From CAYSBE01 sp046309355 (GTDB lineage Bacteria; Bacteroidota; Bacteroidia; UKL13-3): a stretch of 35,079 bases of DNA. The notes beneath the pieces were generated by a model, which was not told where the DNA came from, made no database searches, and saw only the letters and a list, made by a program, of their open reading frames with translations. This document shows positions 15,188 to 23,751 of this stretch, piece by piece. The position numbers and the translations under genes are program-made. Where the stretch lies: assembly GCA_046309355.1 (NCBI GenBank), contig JBKCPL010000020.1:1-35079 (forward strand). Reading direction: 5' to 3'. Every line of letters starts with the position of its first letter. Within the stretch, counting starts at the first letter, position 1.

Positions 15188-16116
15188 GTTATGTAGTTCA
15201 TTATCGCTTTACATTGATCTTGTAGAGTCAGTTCAGCATCTATCCAGTGTATATCCATGCCATCGCGCTGCATTTTGCGAAAATACGTCATTTGTCGTTT
15301 GGCAAATTGTTTAATGGCTGTTAGCAACTGTTCGTAAAATTCAGCATAGGTCAGTGTACCCGAAAGATGCAATGCCATGAATTTGTATTCAAGCCCCATG
15401 CGGTGCATAACGGTATAGCCATATCGGGTGCAAATGCGTTCACCTTCATCCAACAGACCGTGCTGCAATCGGCTTGTCAGTCGTTTTTCTATGCGTGCAT
15501 TGCGCACATCCGTATTCAGCGACAGCCCGATAATATGCGAAGGTGTTTGTCTGGCTTCAGCCGGTTTGAATGATTTATTCGTATTCAAGTAATCGGCAAT
15601 TTCAATGGCACGTAGCACTCTTTTTGCAGTAGTGCAGTCGGCTGTTTCGTGCACTGCAGTTCGGGGCATCGCTGTAAAATAGGTGTATAGTTCTTCTTTT
15701 GTCAGGTGGGTGAATTGATTGCGTAAATGCGTATTGGGTGGAATTCCATCGTAGGTTAATCCATTAAGTGCGGCAACTATATAGCTGCCGGTTCCACCGC
15801 ACAGGATAGTTCGTTTGCATTGCTTTTCAATGCGCGTTCGTGCCTGGTCGTATTCCCGAATAAAATCCGATACCGTGAAAAGTTCATCGGGATTAACACA
15901 GTCAATCAGGTGATACGGAATCAACTTTCCTTCTACTACATAATCGCTGTAATCTTTTCCTGTACCAATATTCAACTCACGGTAAACCTGTCGCGAGTCG
16001 GCACTGATTATTTCGCCTGAGATACGTTTAGCAATGGCCGCAGCCAGTTTCGTTTTACCCGATGCGGTGGGGCCAAGTATAACCAGTACAGGTGTCACTC
16101 TTATAGTTTTATACAA
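15184..16116 (-). CDS. miaA: tRNA dimethylallyltransferase MiaA
   Basis: A 310-residue P-loop enzyme that transfers a dimethylallyl group from dimethylallyl diphosphate to N6 of adenosine 37 in tRNAs reading codons starting with U. The P-loop is GPTASGKT (15-22), followed by IISADSRQVYRELNIGTGKD (36-55), the GGTGSYI motif near residue 108 and the C-terminal tRNA-contact segment AIKQFAKRQMTYFRK. The GTGKD-YSDYVV-IPYHLID form departs from the common GTAKP-VPHHLID wording; I recall this as a second MiaA variant in Bacteroidota, so a paralogue elsewhere in the genome is possible. The downstream microprotein overlaps by 4 nt; the GNAT-like gene ends 62 nt upstream on the same strand, so all three may be one transcript. 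Confidence 0.93.
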   Translation of the reverse strand: MYKTIRVTPVLVILGPTASGKTKLAAAIAKRISGEIISADSRQVYRELNIGTGKDYSDYVVEGKLIPYHLIDCVNPDELFTVSDFIREYDQARTRIEKQCKRTILCGGTGSYIVAALNGLTYDGIPPNTHLRNQFTHLTKEELYTYFTAMPRTAVHETADCTTAKRVLRAIEIADYLNTNKSFKPAEARQTPSHIIGLSLNTDVRNARIEKRLTSRLQHGLLDEGERICTRYGYTVMHRMGLEYKFMALHLSGTLTYAEFYEQLLTAIKQFAKRQMTYFRKMQRDGMDIHWIDAELTLQDQCKAIMNYIT

Positions 16117-16178
16117 ATTAAGTCACAGTTTTGATTAATCGCCAACATCGTATTCAACCCAAAATAAATTCACAGGCA

Positions 16179-16976
16179 CTAAACGCGCCTGTCCAGTATG
16201 TACTTTACATTGCCTGCAGTAAAAACTTTTATATACCCTTTACCCAGCAGTTCTCTTTCGGTGGCTTGATTCAGCAGCTGCGATTCGGCATGCCTTACAC
16301 AAGTAGCAGGGTGAACATAAAATACGTGTGGGGCCGAAAATCCGGCAGGTGTAAATCCCAGTTTTTGATATCCTTCGCCTTTACCCCAATCGGCATCGGC
16401 ATAGGTCATTGTATGAGCCGGATTTACCAAGTCTGTAAATGCGTGTAGCAATTTTCCAAGTCCGCCCGTAACCGTATATCCGTTTGTACAGGCAAAACGT
16501 TCCAGTTCGTATGAGCGGTAATATACGGGTCCATCGTACATCGTTCGGGCTTTACTAAACGTGGCAACTGCCACAAGCTGCTGCTTTTGCATGAGTCCGA
16601 ACTTGTAATATGCCTGTGTGGTGCCCTGCAAGTGATGAACTTTTAAAAAGTCATCGCTGGTTTGTTTATCTAATCGTGAAACCTGCGTGGTGCGCGCATG
16701 AATTTTTTTACCTAAACCGGCTATGGCCCGTATGCGCGAGGCGACAATACGTTCTTTGGTGTTCCACACATCTTCCCAAATATGTATAATCCGAACGGGT
16801 GAATCAAAATACTGAACTGAAAGGCGATGCGTAAAGTCGGTTGAGAATTGCGCTGCTGCTTCAAGCGGAATATAATGTAGGTAGGTGCCCTTGAGTTCAT
16901 AAACCGGAAGGGGAGTGCCGGTTAATTCTGTAGAAACACCGCCCAGGTTGCTGATAAAGCGCTCAAACGGTTGCAT
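16179..16976 (-). CDS. GNAT-like protein related to phage endonuclease C-terminal domains
   Basis: A 265-residue cytosolic protein. From about residue 105 it carries a pattern I know from the C-terminal domains of some phage-encoded homing endonucleases and from Mom-like GNAT proteins: a FLKVHHLQGTTQAYYKFGL stretch, LVAVATFSKAR, YELERFACTNGYTVTGGLGK, then MTYADADWGKGEGYQKLGF. The N-terminal 100 residues contain HIWEDVWNTKERIVASRIR, which resembles the restriction-endonuclease-like part (IHIWEdeW pattern) that precedes it in such phage proteins. Mom transfers a group to DNA adenine in phage Mu; whether this protein acts on DNA, RNA or something else cannot be told. It lies directly upstream of miaA on the same strand. 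Family recognition is from memory and moderately sure; the start codon ATG 16976 has no clear RBS. Confidence 0.65.
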   Translation of the reverse strand: MQPFERFISNLGGVSTELTGTPLPVYELKGTYLHYIPLEAAAQFSTDFTHRLSVQYFDSPVRIIHIWEDVWNTKERIVASRIRAIAGLGKKIHARTTQVSRLDKQTSDDFLKVHHLQGTTQAYYKFGLMQKQQLVAVATFSKARTMYDGPVYYRSYELERFACTNGYTVTGGLGKLLHAFTDLVNPAHTMTYADADWGKGEGYQKLGFTPAGFSAPHVFYVHPATCVRHAESQLLNQATERELLGKGYIKVFTAGNVKYILDRRV

Positions 16977-17210
16977 ACAATCGGTATGGGTAAACGGTGC
17001 GGTATTCAGAAAGCATACATGTAAACATATATGCGTTCGGGCATAAATACAACCTCAGCCGGAAGTAATTTTACCCTTTGCCGAAATGCTTAGTAATCAG
17101 GCTTTGGTAGAAAGTTGCCGACCATCATGCGGGGGTAAAACTGACTGCTTTCATTTTTTATTCGCAGCGAATGCCGTAACTTGCACATTATTTATGTACA
17201 CCACATTCAC

Positions 17211-19076
17211 ATGTTTAAACACGTAATCACTCTTTTTGCGGCTGCTGTAGTATTTTCGACAGCAACTGTTACAGCCCAGCGCAGCGAACCTTGTGCAACT
17301 GATTTTTACTACCGGGAATCGATACTGAAATACCCCGAATTGTTGAACTATGAAGACGAGTACAACGCCAATGTTCGTGAGCAAATGCGCTCGTTGGTGT
17401 TTAATAAACGCGGGAAAGTTCTTTATGTACCTGTAGTTTTTCACATCATACACCAGTCAGGGTCGGAAAATATATCTCAGGCTCAGATAATGGATCAACT
17501 TCGAATTTTGAATGAAGATTTTCGTAAGCAATCCGGCACTAACGGTTTTAGCACCAACCCACTATCGGCTGATATGGAAATTGAATTCAGGCTTGCACAA
17601 TACGACCCAAATGGAAACAAGCATGACGGAATAAATCGTATAAGCTCAACACAAACCAATAATGCCACCAATTCGGTAAAATCACTGAGCTATTGGGATG
17701 CCAGAAAATACTTGAATGTGTGGGTTGTAAAAACCATTAATTCGGGCAGTTCCTCGGGAACCATTTTGGGTTACGCACAATTTCCCTGGCAGTTGGCATT
17801 TCAGCCAACCACTGACGGTATTGTGATTCGTGCCGATCAGGTTGGTGTAGTGGGAATAGGTTCACCATCACAGGCAGGTCGTACACTTACTCATGAAATT
17901 GGTCACTGGCTGGGTTTGTACCATACATTTCAGGGAGGCTGCGTAGGCGGTACATCATCGAATTGTGACAAACAGGGCGATCAGGTGTGCGATACACCTC
18001 CGGTGCTCGAAGCCAATTTTGGTTGCAATACGACACGAAACAGCTGTACAAACGATGTGCCCGACAGCATGGACATGATTCGTAATTACATGGATTATTC
18101 GGATGGCGATTGCATGAATTTATACAGCAACGGACAAAAAACGAGAGTTACAGCCCAGTTATCTAACCGAACTCAAATTTTTGGCACGGCACCCTCATAC
18201 AACCAAAATATTGCCTATTCGGGTTTAAATGCAGACGGTACTTACATACCCGTAGCTGCATCCAGCCGTAAGGTTCCTTATTTTTACGGATTTGAAAATG
18301 CCAATCCGGTAGTGGATGGGTATCGCATCAATAATTTTAATAATCCTGTAAACGGATGGGCGGTTCAAAGTCAGGCTAAATACTCAGGAAATACATGCAT
18401 GGGAATGCGCAATTTCTTAAACTCAACAGCACTTGTAAATGCCCGTGATGGATTTCAGTTGCCCGAAATTGACCTGAGCAGTACAGCACAGCCAACACTC
18501 GAATTTTATTATGCCTATGCACAACGTTCTACCTCTTCAAATGATTCGTTGGTTATTCGCATCAGCAATAATTTTGGCATGAACGAACAAGTAGTATGGG
18601 GCTGGCAGGGTTCGCAACTTTCAACAGCCGGCATACAGTCCGGTGAGTTCGTTCCAAACTCGTCTCAGTGGCGCAAAATTTCACTCGACCTTTCGGCTTA
18701 TAAATCATTTACCAATGCACGTATCCGCTTTGAGTTTATTAACCGCAGAGGCAATAATGTGTATGTAGACGAACTCTCCATTTCGAATGGCCCAACATCT
18801 ACCGAAGATGCGCTGAAGCACAGTATGCAATTTGTGGCTTACCCCAATCCTGCTCAACATGCGGCATACATTCAGTTTAATCTTGAGAAATCAGAAAATA
18901 TGCAAATTGAATTGATGGATTACCTTGGAAGGCATGTAGCTACCCTGCACAGTGGCGAACTTGCAAGCGGATCGCATGAACTGAAATGGGATGCAGGCAA
19001 GTACGGAAAAGGACTTTATCTGCTGCACGTAACAGTGGGCAAAAACAACTTCACACACAAAATATTGATAAATTAA
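17211..19076 (+). CDS. Secreted M43-family (cytophagalysin/pappalysin-like) metalloprotease
   Basis: A 621-residue protein starting at ATG 17211, giving the signal peptide FKHVITLFAAAVVFSTATVTAQ; the TTG 30 nt upstream adds only an unlikely prefix. The metzincin zinc motif is HEIGHWLGLYH at 228-238, with H228, H232, H238 as ligands and E229 as the base; NYMDYSDGDCMN gives the methionine turn, and cysteine pairs around CDKQGDQVCDTPP are typical of M43 proteases. After the peptidase comes a beta-sandwich region (about 360-540) and then a T9SS sorting domain (VAYPNPAQHAAYIQF to the final KILIN). The protein should be secreted by T9SS and digest extracellular proteins. A terminator follows at 19098. 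Upstream, GTAACTTGCA (17176-17185) resembles a -7 box with one T missing. The gap 16977-17210 holds nothing else I can identify. Confidence 0.93.
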   Translation: MFKHVITLFAAAVVFSTATVTAQRSEPCATDFYYRESILKYPELLNYEDEYNANVREQMRSLVFNKRGKVLYVPVVFHIIHQSGSENISQAQIMDQLRILNEDFRKQSGTNGFSTNPLSADMEIEFRLAQYDPNGNKHDGINRISSTQTNNATNSVKSLSYWDARKYLNVWVVKTINSGSSSGTILGYAQFPWQLAFQPTTDGIVIRADQVGVVGIGSPSQAGRTLTHEIGHWLGLYHTFQGGCVGGTSSNCDKQGDQVCDTPPVLEANFGCNTTRNSCTNDVPDSMDMIRNYMDYSDGDCMNLYSNGQKTRVTAQLSNRTQIFGTAPSYNQNIAYSGLNADGTYIPVAASSRKVPYFYGFENANPVVDGYRINNFNNPVNGWAVQSQAKYSGNTCMGMRNFLNSTALVNARDGFQLPEIDLSSTAQPTLEFYYAYAQRSTSSNDSLVIRISNNFGMNEQVVWGWQGSQLSTAGIQSGEFVPNSSQWRKISLDLSAYKSFTNARIRFEFINRRGNNVYVDELSISNGPTSTEDALKHSMQFVAYPNPAQHAAYIQFNLEKSENMQIELMDYLGRHVATLHSGELASGSHELKWDAGKYGKGLYLLHVTVGKNNFTHKILIN

Positions 19077-19097
19077 TTCATAACCCGTTTTTTTGAA

Positions 19098-19126
19098 GCC
19101 CCGCTACATGCGGGGCATCGTTTTTT
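19098..19126 (+). terminator. Rho-independent terminator of the M43 protease gene
   Basis: GCCCCGC (19098-19104) and GCGGGGC (19110-19116) form a perfect 7-bp GC stem with a 5-nt loop, then ATCG and six T. It lies 21 nt after the stop codon and separates the protease transcript from topA. Confidence 0.9.
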
Positions 19127-19170
19127 ATACCTGACTGAAATAGTGAATACGAACTAAAAGATACTACTGC

Positions 19171-21573
19171 ATGACGAAGAACCTGGTAATCGTAGAGTCG
19201 CCTGCAAAGGCCAAAACCATAGAAAAATTTTTAGGCAAAGATTTTACCGTAAAATCCTGCTACGGACACATACGCGATTTGGCTAAAGGCGATAATGCCA
19301 TTGATATCAAGAATAACTTTGCACCTGTATACGAAGTTCCGGATGAGAAAAAAGCGGTAGTAGCCGAACTTAAAAAGTTATCGAAAGCGGCTGAAACCGT
19401 TTGGTTAGCATCCGATGAGGACCGCGAAGGGGAGGCTATATCGTGGCATTTGGCAGAAGTACTTGGGCTTGATAAAAAAAGCACCAAACGCATCGTATTT
19501 CATGAAATAACGAAACCGGCCATTTTGAAAGCCATTGAAAATCCACGAACGATAGATCAGAGCTTAGTTGATGCTCAACAAGCCAGACGAGTACTTGACA
19601 GGCTCGTAGGCTTTGAGCTTTCGCCCGTGTTGTGGAAAAAAGTAAAAGGCAACCTGTCTGCCGGCAGGGTTCAATCCGTTGCGGTTCGACTTATCGTAGA
19701 ACGCGAGCGCGAGATCAGCACGTTTGAATACACATCAGCCTTTCGCATCATTGCGCGGTTTAATGTAGGCGGTAAAACCATGGAGGCCGAATTGCCCAAG
19801 CGATTTGATACCGAGCAACAGGCCTATGACTTTTTACAGAAATGCACCGGAGCTGACTTCACGATACAAAATCTGGAGGTGAAACCTACCGAAAAATCTC
19901 CTGCACCTCCGTTCACCACTTCCACCTTGCAGCAGGAAGCCAGCCGCAAATTGGGCTATGCTGTGGGGACTACCATGAGCATAGCTCAGAAGCTGTATGA
20001 AAATGGACATATCACGTATATGCGAACCGATTCGGTAAACCTGAGTGAGATGGCCATTGCTGCCGCCAAAAAACAAATTGAAAGCAGTTTTGGTGCTGCA
20101 TACAGCCGCCCGGTTCGCTACTCCAATAAAAATGAAAGTGCACAGGAAGCGCACGAAGCCATCAGGCCTACCTACTTCGAAAACGTGCACGTAGACGGAA
20201 CACCGCAGGAAAAAAAATTATACGATTTGATTTATAAACGTGCTATTGCTTCACAAATGAGCAAAGCACAAATTGAACGTACCATTGCAACCATTACCAT
20301 ATCTACCACTACCGAAAACCTGGTAGCTACCGGTGAAGTTTTGAAATTTGACGGTTTTCTGCGTGTGTACCTGGAAAGTACAGATGACGATGCCGGAGAA
20401 GATGAAAACAGCAAAATGCTTCCACCGCTGAATATCGGTCAGAAACTTACGTTTATGAACATGGAAGCGGCTGAAAAATATAGCCGCCCAGCTGCGCGCT
20501 ATACCGAAGCCAGTCTTGTAAAAAAACTGGAAGAGTTAGGTATAGGTAGGCCATCTACGTATGCACCTACGATATCGACCATACAAAAAAGAGGATATGT
20601 GGTGCGCGAAGACCGTGAAGGCAAAGAACGTGACGTTCGTATGATGACCTTAGAAAACAACAGTATTTCCAAGGTGGTGAAAAAAGAAAAATATGCCAGC
20701 GAAAAATCAAAGCTTTTTCCAAGTGATATAGGCATGATTGTTACTGATTTTTTATCGAAGCATTTTGAACACATCATGGATTACAACTTTACAGCCAGGG
20801 TTGAGAAAGAGTTTGACGAAATAGCGCAAGGGCAGATGAAGTGGAATAAAATGATTGAAAGTTTTTACGGTCCGTTTCACAAAGAAGTAGAAAAAACCAC
20901 TGAAACAGCCGAGCGTCAGAGTGGCGAACGTCAGTTGGGTGAAGACCCTACAAGCGGAAAGCCCGTATATGCCAAAGTTGGTCGCTTCGGGCCTTTTGTG
21001 CAATTAGGCGAAAATAGCGACACCGAAAAACCGCAGTACGGTAAATTAAGACCGGGACAATTCATTGAATCCATCACGCTGAATGAAGCCCTGGAGTTGT
21101 TCAAATTACCACGGGTTATCGGAGAATTTGAAGGCAAAGAAATGAAAGCCAATGTGGGTCGTTTTGGACCGTACATACTGCACGACAATAAATTTTATTC
21201 GATACCCAAACCCGATGATGCATGGACGATTGATGCGGAAAAAGCATTCGACATAATTGCTCAGAAACGAGTAGCAGATGCCAATAAACTGGTAAAAGAA
21301 TTCAGCGAAGATGCCGACCTGAAAATATTAAATGGACGCTGGGGGCCTTATATTGTATACGGGAAAGACAACTATAAAATTCCCAAAGGCAAAGAAGCAG
21401 CTGCCTTAACGTACGATGACTGTATGGCAATAGTAGGAGCTGATAAGCGCAGCGAGAAAAAAACGGCAGCCGAACCGGCTAAAAAAACCGCAGCACCCAA
21501 GAAAAAAGCGCCCGCTAAAAAAGCTTCCAAACCTGCGAAATCAGCTTCTAAGCCTAAAAAAGGAACCAAATAG
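19171..21573 (+). CDS. topA: DNA topoisomerase I
   Basis: An 800-residue type IA topoisomerase that relaxes negative supercoils by single-strand passage. The TOPRIM domain begins VIVESPAKAKTIEKFLG (catalytic E9) and has DEDREGEAI at 82-90; the tyrosine nucleophile is Y283 in TYMRTDSVNLSE. LSAGRVQSVA and GIGRPSTYAPTI mark the core. The C-terminal part lacks classical four-cysteine zinc fingers; it has repeats of the type GRFGPFVQLGE, GRFGPYILHD and GRWGPYIVYGK, usual for Bacteroidota TopA, and a Lys/Ala/Pro-rich basic tail from about residue 760 (EKKTAAEPAKKTAAPKK) that probably binds DNA. The next gene starts 26 nt downstream and may be read through. Confidence 0.96.
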   Translation: MTKNLVIVESPAKAKTIEKFLGKDFTVKSCYGHIRDLAKGDNAIDIKNNFAPVYEVPDEKKAVVAELKKLSKAAETVWLASDEDREGEAISWHLAEVLGLDKKSTKRIVFHEITKPAILKAIENPRTIDQSLVDAQQARRVLDRLVGFELSPVLWKKVKGNLSAGRVQSVAVRLIVEREREISTFEYTSAFRIIARFNVGGKTMEAELPKRFDTEQQAYDFLQKCTGADFTIQNLEVKPTEKSPAPPFTTSTLQQEASRKLGYAVGTTMSIAQKLYENGHITYMRTDSVNLSEMAIAAAKKQIESSFGAAYSRPVRYSNKNESAQEAHEAIRPTYFENVHVDGTPQEKKLYDLIYKRAIASQMSKAQIERTIATITISTTTENLVATGEVLKFDGFLRVYLESTDDDAGEDENSKMLPPLNIGQKLTFMNMEAAEKYSRPAARYTEASLVKKLEELGIGRPSTYAPTISTIQKRGYVVREDREGKERDVRMMTLENNSISKVVKKEKYASEKSKLFPSDIGMIVTDFLSKHFEHIMDYNFTARVEKEFDEIAQGQMKWNKMIESFYGPFHKEVEKTTETAERQSGERQLGEDPTSGKPVYAKVGRFGPFVQLGENSDTEKPQYGKLRPGQFIESITLNEALELFKLPRVIGEFEGKEMKANVGRFGPYILHDNKFYSIPKPDDAWTIDAEKAFDIIAQKRVADANKLVKEFSEDADLKILNGRWGPYIVYGKDNYKIPKGKEAAALTYDDCMAIVGADKRSEKKTAAEPAKKTAAPKKKAPAKKASKPAKSASKPKKGTK

Positions 21574-21599
21574 ACAGAATCAATACCACCTGTAAACGA

Positions 21600-22595
21600 A
21601 TGAAAGGATTTTATACGAGCATCGTTTTTATTTTGTGTGCGTGTGTTGCCAGCGCACAATTTGAAAATTACACACACAAGTTTTTCAATGCCGAATACAA
21701 AGAGCTCGAAAACGCCACCGTAGCCTTCGGGAATAAAAGCTGGAAAGATACAATGCCCGATTTTCAGGCCGAATTTGTAGACTCGGTTCGATTTAACTTT
21801 CCGTTTGCTACTAAAAATCTGTACCGTGTAGCCTTTAGTTTCAGAGCGGTGCAGGCTTATGTAATGACAGCCGATTTCTCCTATCAGTTGCTTCCCGGTT
21901 TTGCACCCTTGTGGCTAAAAGAGCCATCAGATGTGCCACCGTTTTTGTCGAAGTTCAGTTACGTGATTGATACCGTTGGTTCAATTAGTATTTTTAAAGG
22001 GCAGTACAGCAATTATGGCGTGTGCGACAGAAACTACACCTTGCGCGGTACATTGAATATGCAAATCTGGCTCTATGAAAACGGAGTGATTGAATGGAGA
22101 TTTGGACAGATAACAGCTAATGATACACTGCGCAGAAATTACTCTACCACACGCTTTAAACTGATGGCTAATTATACCAATAATGTGCAGCAGTTTACAA
22201 CTACGTACGCTATGTTTGGTCCTTTCGATTCACCCAAAGGCGTGTTTGGCTACGGTGGTTTTTTAAGCGACTATGCCGACTCCGGATTAAGTGTGTTTCC
22301 GCCACCTGCCGGAACTGTTTACCGTTTGTATCCTAAAAATCTAACCTCAGTGCAAACTACTCTGCCGAATGAGGAGCTTAGCCTGTATCCGAATCCGGCA
22401 CAGGACAAATTTTACCTGAACAATGATATGCACCTGACGCAGGTTGAGCTTATAAGTATTACAGGAGCCCAACATTATGTATTGCCGTATACTGGATGTG
22501 CAGATGTTTCATCGGTTGCAGAAGGCCTGTATATAGTCAGGTTTACTGATAAAGAGGGAAGCCTGCATCACCGTAAGATTCAGATTCGCAGGTAA
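21600..22595 (+). CDS. Secreted protein with T9SS-like C-terminal domain
   Basis: A 331-residue protein with a signal peptide (KGFYTSIVFILCACVASAQ). The body is strand-rich, with many aromatic residues (YGVCDRNYTLRGTLNMQIW, YENGVIEWRFGQI), the second of which recalls beta-sandwich segments found in exported Bacteroidota proteins that measure an image-like dispersed surface. The C-terminus has LSLYPNPAQDKFYLNN, VELISITGAQ, ADVSSVAEGLYIVRFTDKEG and KIQIRR, a type A T9SS sorting domain. Function is unknown. It begins 26 nt after topA with no visible terminator between them, so it may be partly co-transcribed, although no functional link is apparent. Confidence 0.85.
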   Translation: MKGFYTSIVFILCACVASAQFENYTHKFFNAEYKELENATVAFGNKSWKDTMPDFQAEFVDSVRFNFPFATKNLYRVAFSFRAVQAYVMTADFSYQLLPGFAPLWLKEPSDVPPFLSKFSYVIDTVGSISIFKGQYSNYGVCDRNYTLRGTLNMQIWLYENGVIEWRFGQITANDTLRRNYSTTRFKLMANYTNNVQQFTTTYAMFGPFDSPKGVFGYGGFLSDYADSGLSVFPPPAGTVYRLYPKNLTSVQTTLPNEELSLYPNPAQDKFYLNNDMHLTQVELISITGAQHYVLPYTGCADVSSVAEGLYIVRFTDKEGSLHHRKIQIRR

Positions 22596-22697
22596 TCAAA
22601 CAACGTATACCGGTTTACAAAACCTTTCATTTTAAGTTGCGCATGTATAGGAAATTAATGCAACAGTAGTTACTTTGCATAACCACCGCTCACATGC

Positions 22698-23651
22698 ATG
22701 ATTAATCGCAGCGAAGTACTTTCAATGATCTCTCTTCTGGATGACGATGACGAAGAGGTTTCCAATCTGGTTGAACAAAAATTGCTTTCACTGGGAGTAC
22801 AGATAATTCCTATGCTGGAAGACGAATGGGCGCACGTTTCCAATTTTACACAGCAGCAAAAAATCGAGAATATCATTCACCGCATTCAATTCATGGGTGT
22901 ATTGCAGGATATGAAACAATGGCGCGACAGCGAACATCAGGATTTGCTGGACGGAGTGTACCTCATTGCCAAATCACGCTATCCCGATTTGGATAAACAG
23001 AAGTTGATCAATGAAATTGACCGCATACGACTGGATATATGGCTTGAGTTGAGGAATGAGCTCACCGCATTTGAAAAGGTACGCATCATTAATCATGTGC
23101 TGTACACTACACATGGGTTTAAAGGAAATACCGAACAGTACCATGATCCTCAAAATTCGTTTATCAATAGCGTACTGGAAAGCAAGCGGGGTAATCCAAT
23201 CATGCTGGCTGTGGTATATATGCTCATTGCTCAACGTTTGCATCTGCCCGTGTTTGGTGTAAATCTTCCACAACATTTTGTGCTGGCTTTCAAAGAAGAT
23301 CCACCATTGACTGCCATATCGGATTCATTTAACAGCAAACCCACGCTCGATTATCAATATGGACGTGTGTTGTTTTACATCAATGCATTCAATCAAGGCT
23401 CTGTTTTTTCAAAAACCAATCTCGAGCATTTTTTGAGGCAGATAAATATTGAACCCCGCGTTGAGTTTTTTGAAGCATGCTCAAATATTGATATCGTAAA
23501 ACGTATTTTACGTAATCTGGTAGTAGCCTATCAAAAACAAAATAAACAAAACAAAGTAAACGAAGTGTACGAAATGCTTTCGTTGCTGGGCGAACCACCT
23601 TTGAATGATTATATAGATACCACACCCGAAAACGGTGGTTTTGATGACTGA
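22698..23651 (+). CDS. SirB1/transglutaminase-like core protein
   Basis: A 317-residue cytosolic protein. Residues about 140-195 match the SirB1 family (transglutaminase-like core 2): FINSVLESKRGNPIMLAVVY, then AQRLHLPVFGVNLPQHFVLAF. In this family the catalytic cysteine of true transglutaminases is not conserved, and here too no cysteine stands in the expected place, so an enzymatic role is doubtful. The N-terminal part is helical with an acidic patch (LLDDDDEEVSNLVEQKLL), resembling HEAT-like repeats, and the C-terminus (about 245-305) looks like a TPR-type helical pair (KRILRNLVVAYQKQNKQNK). The role of SirB1-like proteins in Bacteroidota is unknown. TTACTTTG at 22670-22677 may be a -7 box with one mismatch. 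A short hairpin (23652-23667) follows the stop codon but has no T run. Confidence 0.85.
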   Translation: MINRSEVLSMISLLDDDDEEVSNLVEQKLLSLGVQIIPMLEDEWAHVSNFTQQQKIENIIHRIQFMGVLQDMKQWRDSEHQDLLDGVYLIAKSRYPDLDKQKLINEIDRIRLDIWLELRNELTAFEKVRIINHVLYTTHGFKGNTEQYHDPQNSFINSVLESKRGNPIMLAVVYMLIAQRLHLPVFGVNLPQHFVLAFKEDPPLTAISDSFNSKPTLDYQYGRVLFYINAFNQGSVFSKTNLEHFLRQINIEPRVEFFEACSNIDIVKRILRNLVVAYQKQNKQNKVNEVYEMLSLLGEPPLNDYIDTTPENGGFDD

Positions 23652-23751
23652 GTATCGGCTACGATACAGTTCATATCGCAATGAGTGAGCTTAAATTAAT
23701 TGGCCACACCATGTTAATTTGTGCAGTAAATGAAATGTGAACAAGAAAAAA

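Noticed and set aside
23652..23667. Hairpin GTATCG/CGATAC after the SirB1-like gene as terminator
   Set aside because: Only 6 bp and no T run follows.
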